Assembly: GCF_020329485.1 (NCBI RefSeq)
Contig: NZ_JAGKJI010000003.1
Span: 186,001-250,000 of the forward strand
Source of the DNA: Bradyrhizobium cenepequi
GTDB lineage: Bacteria > Pseudomonadota > Alphaproteobacteria > Rhizobiales > Xanthobacteraceae
DNA length: 64,000 nt
Direction: 5' to 3'
Translations under genes and position numbers: made by a program
Notes under the pieces: model-generated
Databases searched by the model: none
Told to the model about the DNA's origin: nothing
The model's input: only the letters and a program-made list of their open reading frames with translations
Shown here: piece by piece, positions 37,243-45,464 of the stretch
Layout of the letters: every line of letters begins with the position of its first letter
Numbering within the stretch: position 1 is the stretch's first letter

Positions 37243-37893
37243 ATGGCCGACACGACGCTGGCATATGCACATCCCGACCCGCATCGTCTGCGCGGCATCC
37301 CACATGCGGCGGTCGTGCACGAGGGGCCAGCGCCGAAGCGGATCGTCACGGGCTTCGGCTTCTGGATATTCCTGCTTAGCGACATCGTCATGTTCTCGTG
37401 CTTCTTCGCGACCTACGCGGTCCTGGTAGACCAGACCGCAGGAGGGCCGAAGGGCTCCGAACTGTTCGATCTCAGGCGGGTCGCGGTCGAGACCGTCCTT
37501 CTGTTGCTGTCGAGCTTCACTTGCGGCCTCGCCAACATCGCGGCCGATATTCGAAACAAGCTCTGGTTCCAGGTGGGCATGGCGGCGACCTGCGTCCTCG
37601 GCCTGGCCTTCCTGTACCTCGAGGCGCGCGAGTTTGCGGATTTGGTTGCACGCGGTGCGGGGCCGACACGCAGCGCATTCCTGACGGCGTTCTTCAGTCT
37701 GGTCGGCTGCCATGGCCTGCATGTCTCTGCCGGCATCCTCTGGCTACTGACAATGATGGCGCAGGTGTTCGCGAAGGGGTTTCGGGCCGACATTGGGCGG
37801 CGCATCATGTGCTTTGCGCTGTTCTGGCACGCGCTCGATATCATCTGGGTTGCGGTATTTTCGGTGGTCTATCTGCTCGGGAGCAAGCCATGA
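37243..37893 (+). CDS. cyoC: Cytochrome o ubiquinol oxidase subunit III
   Basis: A 216-residue five-helix subunit III. Segments FWIFLLSDIVMFSCFFATYAVL and LVGCHGLHVSAGILWLLTMM (with the conserved His residues) are typical of CyoC. It stabilises the catalytic core. Three bases separate it from cyoB, and its stop overlaps the start of cyoD (ATGA). Confidence 0.94.
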   Translation: MADTTLAYAHPDPHRLRGIPHAAVVHEGPAPKRIVTGFGFWIFLLSDIVMFSCFFATYAVLVDQTAGGPKGSELFDLRRVAVETVLLLLSSFTCGLANIAADIRNKLWFQVGMAATCVLGLAFLYLEAREFADLVARGAGPTRSAFLTAFFSLVGCHGLHVSAGILWLLTMMAQVFAKGFRADIGRRIMCFALFWHALDIIWVAVFSVVYLLGSKP

Positions 37894-38279
37894 GCGATCA
37901 GATTTCGGAACAGCACCGCATCGATCTGGCGCCGGGCGACGAAGGTGAGGGCGGCGTCGGCCTGCGCGTACTCGGCTATGTCACCGGCCTCGGCCTTGCG
38001 CTCCTGCTGACGGCAACCTCGTTCTTTATTGCCGGCACCGACCTGGTCTGGCAGCCGAGCATTCCCGTCGCCATCATCGTGCTCGCGATCGCCCAGATGG
38101 GCGTGCATCTCGTCTTTTTCCTTCACCTCACGACCGGACCCGACAACACCAACAACGTGATGGCGCTTGCCTTCGGCATGCTGATCGTTTTCCTGGTGAT
38201 CGGCGGCTCGCTATGGATCATGGCGAACCTCAATCAGAACATGGTGCCGATGGACCAGATCATGCAAATGCAGCGCTAG
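37890..38279 (+). CDS. cyoD: Cytochrome o ubiquinol oxidase subunit IV
   Basis: A 129-residue subunit IV with three transmembrane helices. The middle one reads IVLAIAQMGVHLVFFLHLTT, the CyoD hallmark. The start ATG at 37890 overlaps the cyoC stop; the longer open frame upstream in the same phase lies within cyoC. It ends the operon; no cyoE (haem o synthase) follows in this window. Confidence 0.93.
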   Translation: MSDQISEQHRIDLAPGDEGEGGVGLRVLGYVTGLGLALLLTATSFFIAGTDLVWQPSIPVAIIVLAIAQMGVHLVFFLHLTTGPDNTNNVMALAFGMLIVFLVIGGSLWIMANLNQNMVPMDQIMQMQR

Positions 38280-38304
38280 CGTGCACGGCCCCATGGTCCG
38301 TCAG

Positions 38305-39459
38305 TCAGGATCGCACGCCAACCGAGGATTTCTGATCCTGCCGCTTCGACCAGCACGCGTAATAGGCGACGCAGGTCATACCGAGGATGCCGGCGGCGCT
38401 GACCAGCAGCTGCATCGCCAGTGATTTGGGGCCAGTGATCAGCACCAGGTGCCCGGCAAATGAAAGGAAGATGCCGGAGCAAAAGACCGCGAGCCATTGC
38501 CCGCCGCATTTGATGAGGGGCTGCGGGGCCCGCAATTGAAGTCCGTACCAGTCGCGAGGTACCAGCATGGTGAAGAAGAATGCCATCGCCAGCAGGTGCA
38601 ACACCCGATAGGGAGCGAGGTTCTCCTTGTCGTTGGGCGGAAACGCATCGAGCACCGAGTTGGGTATCATCTCCGCCAGGGCGAGCGATTTCCCGGCCGA
38701 CATGACCGCCAAGGCCACGAGCAAATAGATCAATGCGGTGGCACGCAAGGCTGGAAGCTTCTGCATCGCGCGGATCGCATGCGCGTCTCCCGCGCCACCG
38801 ACCGCGAACCAGATGCCCAGCACAAACAGCAATTGCCAGCAGAACGGGTTGAGATACCAGCGTCCCTCCGGAAAGGCGGTCAGGTTCCACTCGAAGTGGC
38901 GCGCCAACAGATAGAGCGCAATGGATCCAATCATTGTCAGGCGTGGCCAGCGCGTCATGCCGAACAATACGACGGGAAGGAACGCCATCAGGACGATGGA
39001 GAGCTGCAATACGTCCAAGTTGAGCGGCTTGGCCTGTAGCAGCAGGCCACGGATCAGAACTCGAATTGGATGCTCGATGAAGTCGGTGATGTTGAATTCA
39101 ACGAAGAGATCGGGCGCGGCGGACCAGGCCGCGACGTATCCGATCAGGTCGACATAGATGACGAAGAGCACCACGTAGGCTGCGTAGAGCTGCCATACCC
39201 GCTTAAAGACGCGAGTCGCTCCCACGAGGAAGCCGCGTTCCACAATGACCTTCCCGTACATGATCGCAGCGGCATAACCGATGACAAATACGAACAGCTC
39301 GGTTGCGCCGCTGAATCCAAAGTTCCGCAAAGTCAGCGCGCTGACAGCGTTATGCGGAATGTGGTCCAGGAACAGGGACCAATTCGCGATGCCGAGCAGA
39401 AGGAAGATGCGTAGATCGCCGTCGCGTGCCGCGATCTCGGCCTTCACACATGGATTCAT
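38305..39459 (-). CDS. OpgC-family membrane protein
   Basis: A polytopic membrane protein of about 384 residues with some ten hydrophobic segments. The N-terminal RIFLLLGIANWSLFLDHIPH, FVFVIGYAAAIMYGK and LNLDVLQLSIVLMAFLP are typical of OpgC, which transfers succinyl groups to periplasmic glucans in some proteobacteria. Bradyrhizobium carries several OpgC-like paralogues, and not all need act on glucans. The ATG at 39459 starts the conserved region; an ATG at 39534 in the same frame would add 25 residues, and neither has a strong ribosome site. It is convergent with the cyo operon. Confidence 0.85.
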   Translation of the reverse strand: MNPCVKAEIAARDGDLRIFLLLGIANWSLFLDHIPHNAVSALTLRNFGFSGATELFVFVIGYAAAIMYGKVIVERGFLVGATRVFKRVWQLYAAYVVLFVIYVDLIGYVAAWSAAPDLFVEFNITDFIEHPIRVLIRGLLLQAKPLNLDVLQLSIVLMAFLPVVLFGMTRWPRLTMIGSIALYLLARHFEWNLTAFPEGRWYLNPFCWQLLFVLGIWFAVGGAGDAHAIRAMQKLPALRATALIYLLVALAVMSAGKSLALAEMIPNSVLDAFPPNDKENLAPYRVLHLLAMAFFFTMLVPRDWYGLQLRAPQPLIKCGGQWLAVFCSGIFLSFAGHLVLITGPKSLAMQLLVSAAGILGMTCVAYYACWSKRQDQKSSVGVRS

Positions 39460-39635
39460 TGAGAGCAAGACTTCACAAGTTCGGAGAAGCGAATCGCGAA
39501 TCCATCGCGCCCCGCCGCTGCTCCGAATAGACATTGCGTGGGGAATATTTAGTTCGCGATTGATGAATTAAAGCCGCGGACGATCACGTTTTCGAAATTG
39601 GAATGTGATCCACCGCGATTCATGCGAGAGGCCGA

Positions 39636-39920
39636 TCAGGCTTGCTCATGCTTGCGAAGGTCTCGGCGATGGTCGAACGCGCTCGCCTGCAGATCGGCTT
39701 CATCAGCGCTGATATCGGGGAGGGCAGCCTCGGCGAGAATATCGGCCGTCACGTCCTCGACAGCCGAATCGGAGATTTCATGGATGAAGCTGATGTTCCT
39801 ATATTCGCCCGATGCAACCCGCGCGATCACTTCGCGCTTTGTGATTTCGGGATCCACGACGGCCTCGCGGCCACGTCGGCCATAATCGATCATCACGACG
39901 AAGTATTGCATGTCGGCCAA
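39636..39920 (-). CDS. Small hypothetical protein of the repressor locus
   Basis: A protein of about 94 residues (MQYFVVMIDYGRRGREAVVD, then EITKREVIARVASGEYRNISFIHEI). The start is unclear: TTG at 39920 lies 10 bases after GAGAGG, while ATG at 39911 is the next candidate. I recognise no characterised family. Its promoter appears to contain one of the 17-bp operators (39959-39975) between a TTGACT -35 box (39978-39983) and an AT-rich -10, so the repressor encoded upstream probably controls it. Confidence 0.6.
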   Translation of the reverse strand: MADMQYFVVMIDYGRRGREAVVDPEITKREVIARVASGEYRNISFIHEISDSAVEDVTADILAEAALPDISADEADLQASAFDHRRDLRKHEQA

Positions 39921-39958
39921 ACCAGCCACCTCTCTCGACAGGAGCGATTGGCGTATAA

Positions 39959-39975
39959 TTTCCGAAGATCAGAAA
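39959..39975 (-). promoter_or_regulatory. Operator O3 in the promoter of the small gene
   Basis: TTTCCGAAGATCAGAAA fits the consensus TTTCNGANNATCNGAAA shared by four sites at this locus. It fills the spacer between a leftward -35 TTGACT (39978-39983) and a weak -10, so a bound repressor would block RNA polymerase. Confidence 0.65.
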
Positions 39976-39989
39976 TAAGTCAAGTGTGA

Positions 39990-40006
39990 TTTCGGAAAAA
40001 CAGAAG
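39990..40006. promoter_or_regulatory. Operator O4, degenerate
   Basis: TTTCGGAAAAACAGAAG has one good half-site (TTTCGGA) and one weak half (ACAGAAG). Its centre is 31 bases, about three helical turns, from O3, which would allow side-by-side cooperative binding upstream of the small gene's -35 box. Confidence 0.45.
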
Positions 40007-40017
40007 TCGGGTTTCGC

Positions 40018-40656
40018 CTATTTCTCCGGCTTCCGTGGCTCCAGCGCCTTGGCGGCTTTGCGGGACCGTGCGGCTGCCTTGCTGCGCAGGCGCTCGATTT
40101 GTCCGCGCGGTAAGGTCACGCAGATCTCGCCAATCCATTCGAGCTTCACCCCGTTGATCGGCTTGGCGTTGAAACTCGTAAGGTTGACCAGCGTCGGCGA
40201 CTTTCCGCGCTCGATCGTCTTCAGATAACGCTCGCCTGTCTTCAAGCGAACGGCCGCTTCTTCGCCATAGAAGCTCGAGAGGGGGTGCCGCTGCTCGCGA
40301 TAGACGACAATGATGTCGCCATTCTCGTATTTCGGCAGCATCGAATCGCCTGATACTTCAAGTGCGATGGTTTCCTCTGCGATCGGGAACGGTAACTCGA
40401 CTTCGCCGAGCCCTTCGGGCGGCACTTGCTCATATTCCGGCTCGATCGAGGCGCCGGCGCCGACACGACCCATGATCGGCACCGAGTTGAGCTCGAGATA
40501 TTCCATGATCGGTGCAATCTCCGACGCCTTGATCTGGCGTATCCCGGACAGGATTTCGGAGACCGCGCCAGGGCGAACACCCATCGCCTGCGCGAGCCCA
40601 CCCTTGGTCTTGCCCGGCTTCTGCAGTCCCCGCTCGATCAATCTGTTGTCCAGCAT
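40018..40656 (-). CDS. LexA/CI-type self-cleaving transcriptional repressor (peptidase S24)
   Basis: A 212-residue repressor. Residues 1 to about 55 form a helix-turn-helix (GGLAQAMGVRPGAVSEILSG). The predicted self-cleavage site is Ala67-Gly68 in GRVGAGAS. The catalytic Ser105 is in VSGDSM and the likely general base Lys139 in VRLKTGERYLK, matching the LexA/UmuD/CI layout in order and approximate spacing. A RecA-stimulated autocleavage response to DNA damage is therefore likely (inference from family). GGAGG supports the ATG at 40656. The gene is divergent from a GcrA-family gene, and operator O1 lies in its own promoter, so autoregulation is expected. Confidence 0.88.
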   Translation of the reverse strand: MLDNRLIERGLQKPGKTKGGLAQAMGVRPGAVSEILSGIRQIKASEIAPIMEYLELNSVPIMGRVGAGASIEPEYEQVPPEGLGEVELPFPIAEETIALEVSGDSMLPKYENGDIIVVYREQRHPLSSFYGEEAAVRLKTGERYLKTIERGKSPTLVNLTSFNAKPINGVKLEWIGEICVTLPRGQIERLRSKAAARSRKAAKALEPRKPEK

Positions 40657-40693
40657 GGCGCATCCCTCCTCGAATCCGCGAGAGACCATAGCA

Positions 40694-40710
40694 ATTCTGA
40701 TAATCAGAAA
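40694..40710 (-). promoter_or_regulatory. Operator O1, repressor autoregulation site
   Basis: ATTCTGATAATCAGAAA contains the perfect palindrome TTCTGAT-A-ATCAGAA. It lies between the -35 and -10 of the repressor's own promoter and touches the -35. It is the best-conserved of the four sites. Confidence 0.7.
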
Positions 40711-40726
40711 TCAAGCTTGACTTTAA

Positions 40727-40743
40727 TTTCTGAATATCCGAAA
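40727..40743 (+). promoter_or_regulatory. Operator O2 in the GcrA-family gene promoter
   Basis: TTTCTGAATATCCGAAA matches the site consensus in both half-sites. Its centre is 33 bases from O1, about three helical turns, and it covers the spacer downstream of the rightward TTGACT box. Confidence 0.68.
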
Positions 40744-40788
40744 TTGGCGATGCGGCGTCGGCGCCGAAGGGAAGGACAAGCATCAACA

Positions 40789-41322
40789 ATGGAACTGACA
40801 GGCTGGGCGCCCGAACATTCGGACGCGCTGCGGGAATATTTTGCCCAAGGCATGAGCTTTGCGAAGATTGCCAACGCGATCAACGCCAGATTCAACACCG
40901 ACTATACGAGAAGCGCCGCGATCGGCCGTGCCAGGCGGCTCGGTCTGACGATGCCGGACAGCTCGCCGCCAGCACCGCCGCGGCTGACGCCAGTGCCGCA
41001 GTTGAACAGGTCGAGCGAGCCACGCGAGCCAAGATCGATCGAATTCCCTTGGCCGATGCCCATGTTCGAGAAGGCGCCGCCGGTCAAGCTCCGCTGCGTC
41101 GAGATCGAGCCGCGCCACCTTTCGCTGGTGGAGCTTGAACACGGAGACTGCCGATATCCCTATGGCGGTGACAGCGATGGCGAACCCATCACCTTCTGCG
41201 GTCATCGGAGACGGCCAGGCTCAAGCTACTGCACGCCCCATTTCCACCTGAGCCGCAACCCGGAGCTCGAGACAGCCTCGTCACCGAGCGTCGCACCGCT
41301 GCACCTGGGCGAGCCGGCATAG
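40789..41322 (+). CDS. GcrA-family protein
   Basis: A 177-residue protein with the GcrA layout. The N-terminal HTH (residues about 8-55) has EYFAQGMSFAKIANAINARF and GRARRLGLTMP. A Pro-rich linker follows, then a C-terminal Cys/His segment (GDCRYPYG, ITFCGHRRRPGSSYCTPHFHL) that parallels the CRWP...FCG...YCxxH pattern of GcrA. Caulobacter GcrA contacts sigma-70 at promoters near methylated GANTC sites. The divergence and operator control suggest that this is not the housekeeping copy but a phage- or stress-linked paralogue. The ATG at 40789 begins the conserved domain. Confidence 0.8.
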   Translation: MELTGWAPEHSDALREYFAQGMSFAKIANAINARFNTDYTRSAAIGRARRLGLTMPDSSPPAPPRLTPVPQLNRSSEPREPRSIEFPWPMPMFEKAPPVKLRCVEIEPRHLSLVELEHGDCRYPYGGDSDGEPITFCGHRRRPGSSYCTPHFHLSRNPELETASSPSVAPLHLGEPA

Positions 41323-41421
41323 CCGCCTTCGCACCTCCTACCTCATCAACCCTGCAAAACGACACATCTTGCCGCCTGCGAGATGGTCGCCGATCGAATT
41401 TTGCTTTGAAGGAGCCAAGCC

Positions 41422-41997
41422 ATGCCGCGCGCCAAACGCAAGAAGCCATATCATCCCGCAACAGCGCATGACCGTCGTGCACAGGATCTGCCCTACAACG
41501 CTGAAGTTGCTGCGGTTGAGGTCGACGATCCCCTTGCGCTCGAGCCCGGGGACAAAATCGTCGCGCTGCGTTCGATCCGCAACGATCCGCTCGGACGCCT
41601 GCATTCGCATCATCAGATCGATGATGCGCAGCTTCGGGCTGGCCGCGAGTTTCAGAGTGATTGGGAGAAGGCAGAGCGCGGACCGCGCGCGGTCGACACG
41701 ACAAGAGAATATGTTGACGGCGGCACGCGGCGCGAGCCGATCACCGAGGCTCAGCGCAAGGCGGTATCGCGGCTCAACCGGATCGAGCACGAGCTCGGTG
41801 CCGACGGATCGGCACTGGTGCACGAGGTCCTGATTCTCGGTATGACAATGGAGCAGGTCGGCGAGCGGCGGGGGCTGCGAACGCAGCGTTGGAACGATTA
41901 TTTTGCGCGTCGTCTCAAGGAATGTCTCGACCGGCTGGCGCTGATCTACGGCTTTGCGACGCCGCATCCCGTTCCCGTCAAAAGCCTCCAGCGCTGA
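41422..41997 (+). CDS. DUF6456-like hypothetical protein
   Basis: A 191-residue basic protein. A central DPLGRLHSHHQIDDAQLRAGREF segment and a C-terminal helical part (LVHEVLILGMTMEQVGERRG, then KECLDRLALIYGF) match the pattern I associate with DUF6456 proteins of alphaproteobacteria and their phages, possibly a helix-turn-helix. Ribosome site AAGGAG precedes the ATG. It follows the GcrA-family gene by 99 bases in the same direction and probably belongs to the same transcript. Function unknown. Confidence 0.6.
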   Translation: MPRAKRKKPYHPATAHDRRAQDLPYNAEVAAVEVDDPLALEPGDKIVALRSIRNDPLGRLHSHHQIDDAQLRAGREFQSDWEKAERGPRAVDTTREYVDGGTRREPITEAQRKAVSRLNRIEHELGADGSALVHEVLILGMTMEQVGERRGLRTQRWNDYFARRLKECLDRLALIYGFATPHPVPVKSLQR

Positions 41998-42640
41998 AGC
42001 GATGCGGCTCCACCACATCATAGGCGGCCTTGGTCAATGGCACTGCATAGTCCACCGTAAGGGCGCCGAACGGGGAGGCCCAAGTGAGGCCCATGCCAAC
42101 CGAGGAGCGTACGACGTTCTTGTTAGCCACTTGCAGCGCAGTGCCGCCCACGCTGGTCGGACCGGTATAACGGAACACACTTCCGGCATCGACGAAGGCC
42201 GATGCCCTGAGGCCGTATTCGTCGGGCACGCCAGGAATTCCGCTCTGCAGTTCGGCCGTCGTCGCCCAATAGGCGCTCCCGCCAACGTTATCCATGGTGG
42301 TGCCGGGCGTCAGATCGCGTGGGCCGAAGCCGTTGGTGGTGAAACCCCGGACCATCGTCGGGCCGCCGAAAAAGCTGTTCATCGGCGGCACCTGCTGACC
42401 GCCCCAGCCGGTGACGTAGCCGCCCTGAGCGCGCACCATGGTCACCCGCGAGGTGACTGATAGTAGCGGGCGTCTTCGGAGGTGCGCAGGAACTTCACGT
42501 CGCCGCCGAGGCCGGCCAGATCCTGGCGAACGTTGGCATCGGCATAGCCCTTGCTGCGGTAGTAGAGACGCTTTCTTGCTGCGGAATATTGCCCATCCAA
42601 GTCGGTAGCCATGTCAGCCTGATATCCCGCCCTGCAAAAT
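41978..42640 (-). pseudogene. Decayed bamA (outer-membrane assembly factor) fragment
   Basis: The frame 42445-41978 encodes the end of a BamA beta-barrel: AQGGYVTGWGGQQ, TMVRGFTTNGFGPRDL, AFVDAGSVFRY and a terminal Phe. Upstream in another frame are YYRSKGYADANV (POTRA-like) joined directly to LAGLGGDVKFLRTSEDARYY (barrel), followed by a stop. The gene is thus shortened by an internal deletion and broken by a frameshift, with most of the N-terminus missing. A functional bamA must be elsewhere. The fragment overlaps the end of the DUF6456-like gene by 20 bases. Confidence 0.82.
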
Positions 42641-42748
42641 CCGGGTTTGGCCTGACCTCGGTGCTTCCGCTAGAACGTCGTGGCGTCGCGTTCGGCGACA
42701 AATTGTGGGCATTGCCCGTCAACCAACAATAAGAGGAAGCGCCCAACC

Positions 42749-44011
42749 ATGACCGCTGGACCACACTTGCCCGAGCGCACGTCGCGCGCAAAGGGCGAAC
42801 CGACCGCCCTCGATGGCCTGCTGGTGATCGATTTCACGCGTGTGGTCGCTGGTCCCGCTTGTACGCAGACGCTTGCCGACTTCGGCGCGAAGGTCATCAA
42901 GATCGAAAATCCGGATGGTGGCGACGACACGCGCGCCTATGAACATGCGGAAATCGGCGGCGAGAGTGCGGCCTATCTCAGCCTGAATCGCAACAAGCGG
43001 GGTATTGCGCTCGATTTCACCAATCCCGCCGCACTCGAGGTGGTGCGTGAGCTCATTAGCAAAGCTGATGTCGTGGTGGAGAATTTTTCCGGCGGCGTGA
43101 TGAAGAAGTTCGGCCTCGACTATGCCTCGGTCGCACCGAGCAATCTGCGGTTGATCTATTGCTCGATCTCGGCCTATGGCCGCAAGGGCGAATTTGCCTT
43201 GCGGCCGGGCTTCGATCCGATCACGCAGGCCGAAAGCGGGTTCATGTCGCTGAACGGCTTTCCCGACGGCGAGCCGGTGAGGACCGGGCCGCCGATCGTC
43301 GACATGGCGACCGGCATGTCGGCCTGCAATGCGATCCTGCTTGCATTGCTGGCACGCGACCGGCTCGGTCGCGGCCAGCATGTCGAGGTCGCGCTGATCG
43401 ACATGGCGGTGGCCATGACCGGATTCTACGGCATGGCCTATCTGATCAGCGGCCAGAACCCCGGCCGCTTCGGCAATTCTCCGAACGGTTCGCCGACGGT
43501 CGGCCTCTATCAGGCCGCCGATGGTCCGCTCTACATGGCCTGCGCCAACGACCGCCTGTACCGTCGCCTCGTCACCGAAGTGTTCGACCGACCAGATCTC
43601 ATCACCCATCCCGATTTCGCGCATCGCAAGAACCGGACCGCAAACAGGGAGAAGCTGCGCGCGATCATTGCCGGCATCTTTGCCACCGACCGGCTCGAAA
43701 ACTGGATGGCAAAGATGAAGAAGGCCAATATTCCCGTCGGCTATCTGCGCACGGTCGAGCAGGGGTTCAACGCGCCGGAAGTGCGCGACCGTGATCGCCT
43801 CAGCAGGATTCCGCACCCGACCGCCGGCTTTGTTCCGAACATCGAGCCGCCGATCGGGATGGGCGTTACGCCGACCGTCGATCCTGTTGCTGCGCCGCTG
43901 CTCGGCCAGCACACCGGAGACGTGCTGCGCGATACGCTCGGCTATGACGACCGCCGTATCGCAACGCTGGCCGAAGCTGGTGCGTTCGGGAAGACGGGGA
44001 AGGCAGACTGA
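42749..44011 (+). CDS. CaiB/BaiF (family III) CoA-transferase
   Basis: A 420-residue family III CoA-transferase, third in the window. Motifs are LLVIDFTRVVAGPACTQTLADFGAKVIKIE, NRNKRGIALDF, GFDPITQAESG (likely catalytic Asp) and RLGRGQHVEVALIDMA. AAGAGGAAG precedes the ATG at 42749; the upstream in-frame codon at 42680 has no such site. It stands alone between a pseudogene and convergent small genes. Substrate unknown; it resembles formyl-/succinyl-CoA:acid transferases in length. Confidence 0.9.
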   Translation: MTAGPHLPERTSRAKGEPTALDGLLVIDFTRVVAGPACTQTLADFGAKVIKIENPDGGDDTRAYEHAEIGGESAAYLSLNRNKRGIALDFTNPAALEVVRELISKADVVVENFSGGVMKKFGLDYASVAPSNLRLIYCSISAYGRKGEFALRPGFDPITQAESGFMSLNGFPDGEPVRTGPPIVDMATGMSACNAILLALLARDRLGRGQHVEVALIDMAVAMTGFYGMAYLISGQNPGRFGNSPNGSPTVGLYQAADGPLYMACANDRLYRRLVTEVFDRPDLITHPDFAHRKNRTANREKLRAIIAGIFATDRLENWMAKMKKANIPVGYLRTVEQGFNAPEVRDRDRLSRIPHPTAGFVPNIEPPIGMGVTPTVDPVAAPLLGQHTGDVLRDTLGYDDRRIATLAEAGAFGKTGKAD

Positions 44012-44093
44012 GCGGTCCGTCGTCCGGCGGACCAGCCTGGGGCGATCTCTATCCTTGGGCTGATCTGCTCTGCGAACCTGCCAAGCCGCAGCT

Positions 44094-44276
44094 TCAGTTC
44101 GGCTGGCTGCGGAGATTGTTTGGACGCTCGTCCGATTCCTTGTGCTCGGCTCGATCGATCTCGAGGCGTGCCATACGGAGTATCAAGGTAGCCGTGGTCA
44201 GACCGAGGCGTTCGGCCTCCTGCGCGGCCGTCTCAACCTTCTTCGCCAAGCCGTCGCGTTTGCCTGGATATGCCAT
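44094..44276 (-). CDS. Small hypothetical protein
   Basis: A 60-residue charged protein (MAYPGKRDGLAKKVETAAQE, ending NNLRSQPN) with a strong ribosome site GAGAGAGGAAG before the ATG. It is probably helical; ERLGLTTATLILRMARLEID could be an amphipathic helix. It lies 90 bases downstream of the cupin gene in the same direction and may end that operon. No family recognised. Confidence 0.55.
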   Translation of the reverse strand: MAYPGKRDGLAKKVETAAQEAERLGLTTATLILRMARLEIDRAEHKESDERPNNLRSQPN

Positions 44277-44366
44277 AAATTCTTCCTCTCTCAATATGCG
44301 GTTGAACAATCCCAGTGGTGTTGCGGAGCTGCAATAGATGGCTCGGAGCTCCATCGAGCGAGACGA

Positions 44367-44687
44367 TCAGTTCCGCGCCAGGTTGGCCGGTGGCTGGGTC
44401 GCGATGGCATAGACCGCACCGCCTTCCAGCGCTTCCGATTGGTGGACCGTGCCGGCCGGGAGGAAGATGGTGTCACCGGCGCTGACGATGCGCTCGCCGC
44501 CATCCCAGGTGAAGTTGAGCCTGCCGCTGATAATCATCAGGATCTCGTCGACCGGATGGGTGTGGAAGCTGTGGATCTTGCCCGCAGCGTCGTGCTGCAA
44601 TTCGATCGAGCCCTGCTCCGGAAGCAGGTTGAGGATCGCCGGATCGATCGCGAATTCGGTCTTCTGACCTGTAACAATCCTGGTCAT
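44367..44687 (-). CDS. Cupin-domain protein
   Basis: A 106-residue single-domain cupin. Motif 1 is FHTHPVDEILMIISGRLNF (two His and Glu as metal ligands) and motif 2 is GDTIFLPAGTVHQSEA (His). Such proteins act as small dioxygenases, isomerases or sensors. The ATG overlaps the stop of the YqcI/YcgG gene (ATGA), so it is translationally coupled and likely works on the same metabolite. Confidence 0.88.
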   Translation of the reverse strand: MTRIVTGQKTEFAIDPAILNLLPEQGSIELQHDAAGKIHSFHTHPVDEILMIISGRLNFTWDGGERIVSAGDTIFLPAGTVHQSEALEGGAVYAIATQPPANLARN

Positions 44688-45439
44688 GCCGCTTGCTCCG
44701 TGTTGCTGGTGTGAGCCGACTTGTTCTGCGCGAGCTTGGCGAATGGACAGCCCGCTACGGAATGGTTGTCGTCGAGCAGGAAATATTGCTGATACTCGCG
44801 GCCATCGGTTGCGCCGTAGCGTCCGAGCAGCGGCGAGGGACTTGTGCTGTCGTAGGGAATGAGCCGCTTACGCACTTCCGCAAACGCCGCATTGGCCGCC
44901 TTTTCCGTTCCCAGGATCTTCGCGAATACCCATCGCGGCTGGAAGGTAAGCATGAACGCGCTGGAGCGGCGGCTCTGGCGCATCACATGCGCAGGCGTGG
45001 TGCACACCACGAAGATCGGTTCGCCGGCGAAGGAGAACTCCCACATCGGGTCGTCCAACTGTTCGGGGATGTCGGTCGGCCAGGGAGACTTGTCCAGCCG
45101 CGCAAGCTGGTCGAGCGTCGACCACATCTTGCGATAATAGGCGTCCAGCGTCTGTACCGGACGTGGCCTGGTGAACATGATCAACGACGTATTGGGACCG
45201 AACGAGCGGGCCTGCGAGACATAGTGCGCGAGTTGCTCTCCGAGCACTTCGACGTCGTAGGGATCGAGGAACAGATAGCGGAGCTGGTCCTGGCGATAAC
45301 CGGCTACGCCGAACACGCAGGGGAACGGCCTCGCTTCACTGCTCATCTGGGCCTCGAACTCGGCGAACATCACGCTTTGCCAGCTGCTCACCGCAAATTT
45401 CGAAGCAACTTCTCCTCTTCTCAAGAACAAACGCTCCAT
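44684..45439 (-). CDS. YqcI/YcgG-family protein, GntA-like haem-dependent oxygenase
   Basis: A 251-residue YqcI/YcgG protein. Recognisable blocks are RPFPCVFGVAGYRQDQLRYLFLD, SFGPNTSLIMFTRP, WPTDIPEQLDDPMWEFSFAGEPIFVVCTTPAH, and near the C-terminus a CPFAKL segment. A characterised relative, GntA of guanitoxin biosynthesis, N-hydroxylates a guanidine group using haem and oxygen; the same chemistry is an inference here. Most members are uncharacterised. The gene lies 25 bases after the MFS gene and overlaps the cupin gene, in an operon with an acetyltransferase. Confidence 0.82.
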   Translation of the reverse strand: MERLFLRRGEVASKFAVSSWQSVMFAEFEAQMSSEARPFPCVFGVAGYRQDQLRYLFLDPYDVEVLGEQLAHYVSQARSFGPNTSLIMFTRPRPVQTLDAYYRKMWSTLDQLARLDKSPWPTDIPEQLDDPMWEFSFAGEPIFVVCTTPAHVMRQSRRSSAFMLTFQPRWVFAKILGTEKAANAAFAEVRKRLIPYDSTSPSPLLGRYGATDGREYQQYFLLDDNHSVAGCPFAKLAQNKSAHTSNTEQAA

Positions 45440-45464
45440 AACTGCCCCTATACTGTTAACGCCA

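Larger units (their letters stand above)
40685..40746. promoter_or_regulatory. Divergent promoters of the repressor and GcrA-family genes
   Basis: Leftward: -35 TTGATT (complement of 40709-40714), 18-base spacer, -10 TATGGT (complement of 40685-40690). Rightward: -35 TTGACT (40717-40722) with a weaker -10 near 40740-40746. The two -35 boxes meet in the perfect palindrome TCAAGCTTGA (40711-40720). Each spacer is occupied by a 17-bp operator. Confidence 0.6.

Noticed and set aside
39904..39930. GTG at 39929 as start of the small gene next to the repressor
   Set aside because: It overlaps the ribosome-binding sequence itself, so TTG at 39920 or ATG at 39911 is more likely.
40672..40676. GANTC methylation site in the repressor leader, possibly linked to GcrA control
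   Set aside because: A single five-base match is expected by chance at this spacing and proves nothing about methylation-dependent control.
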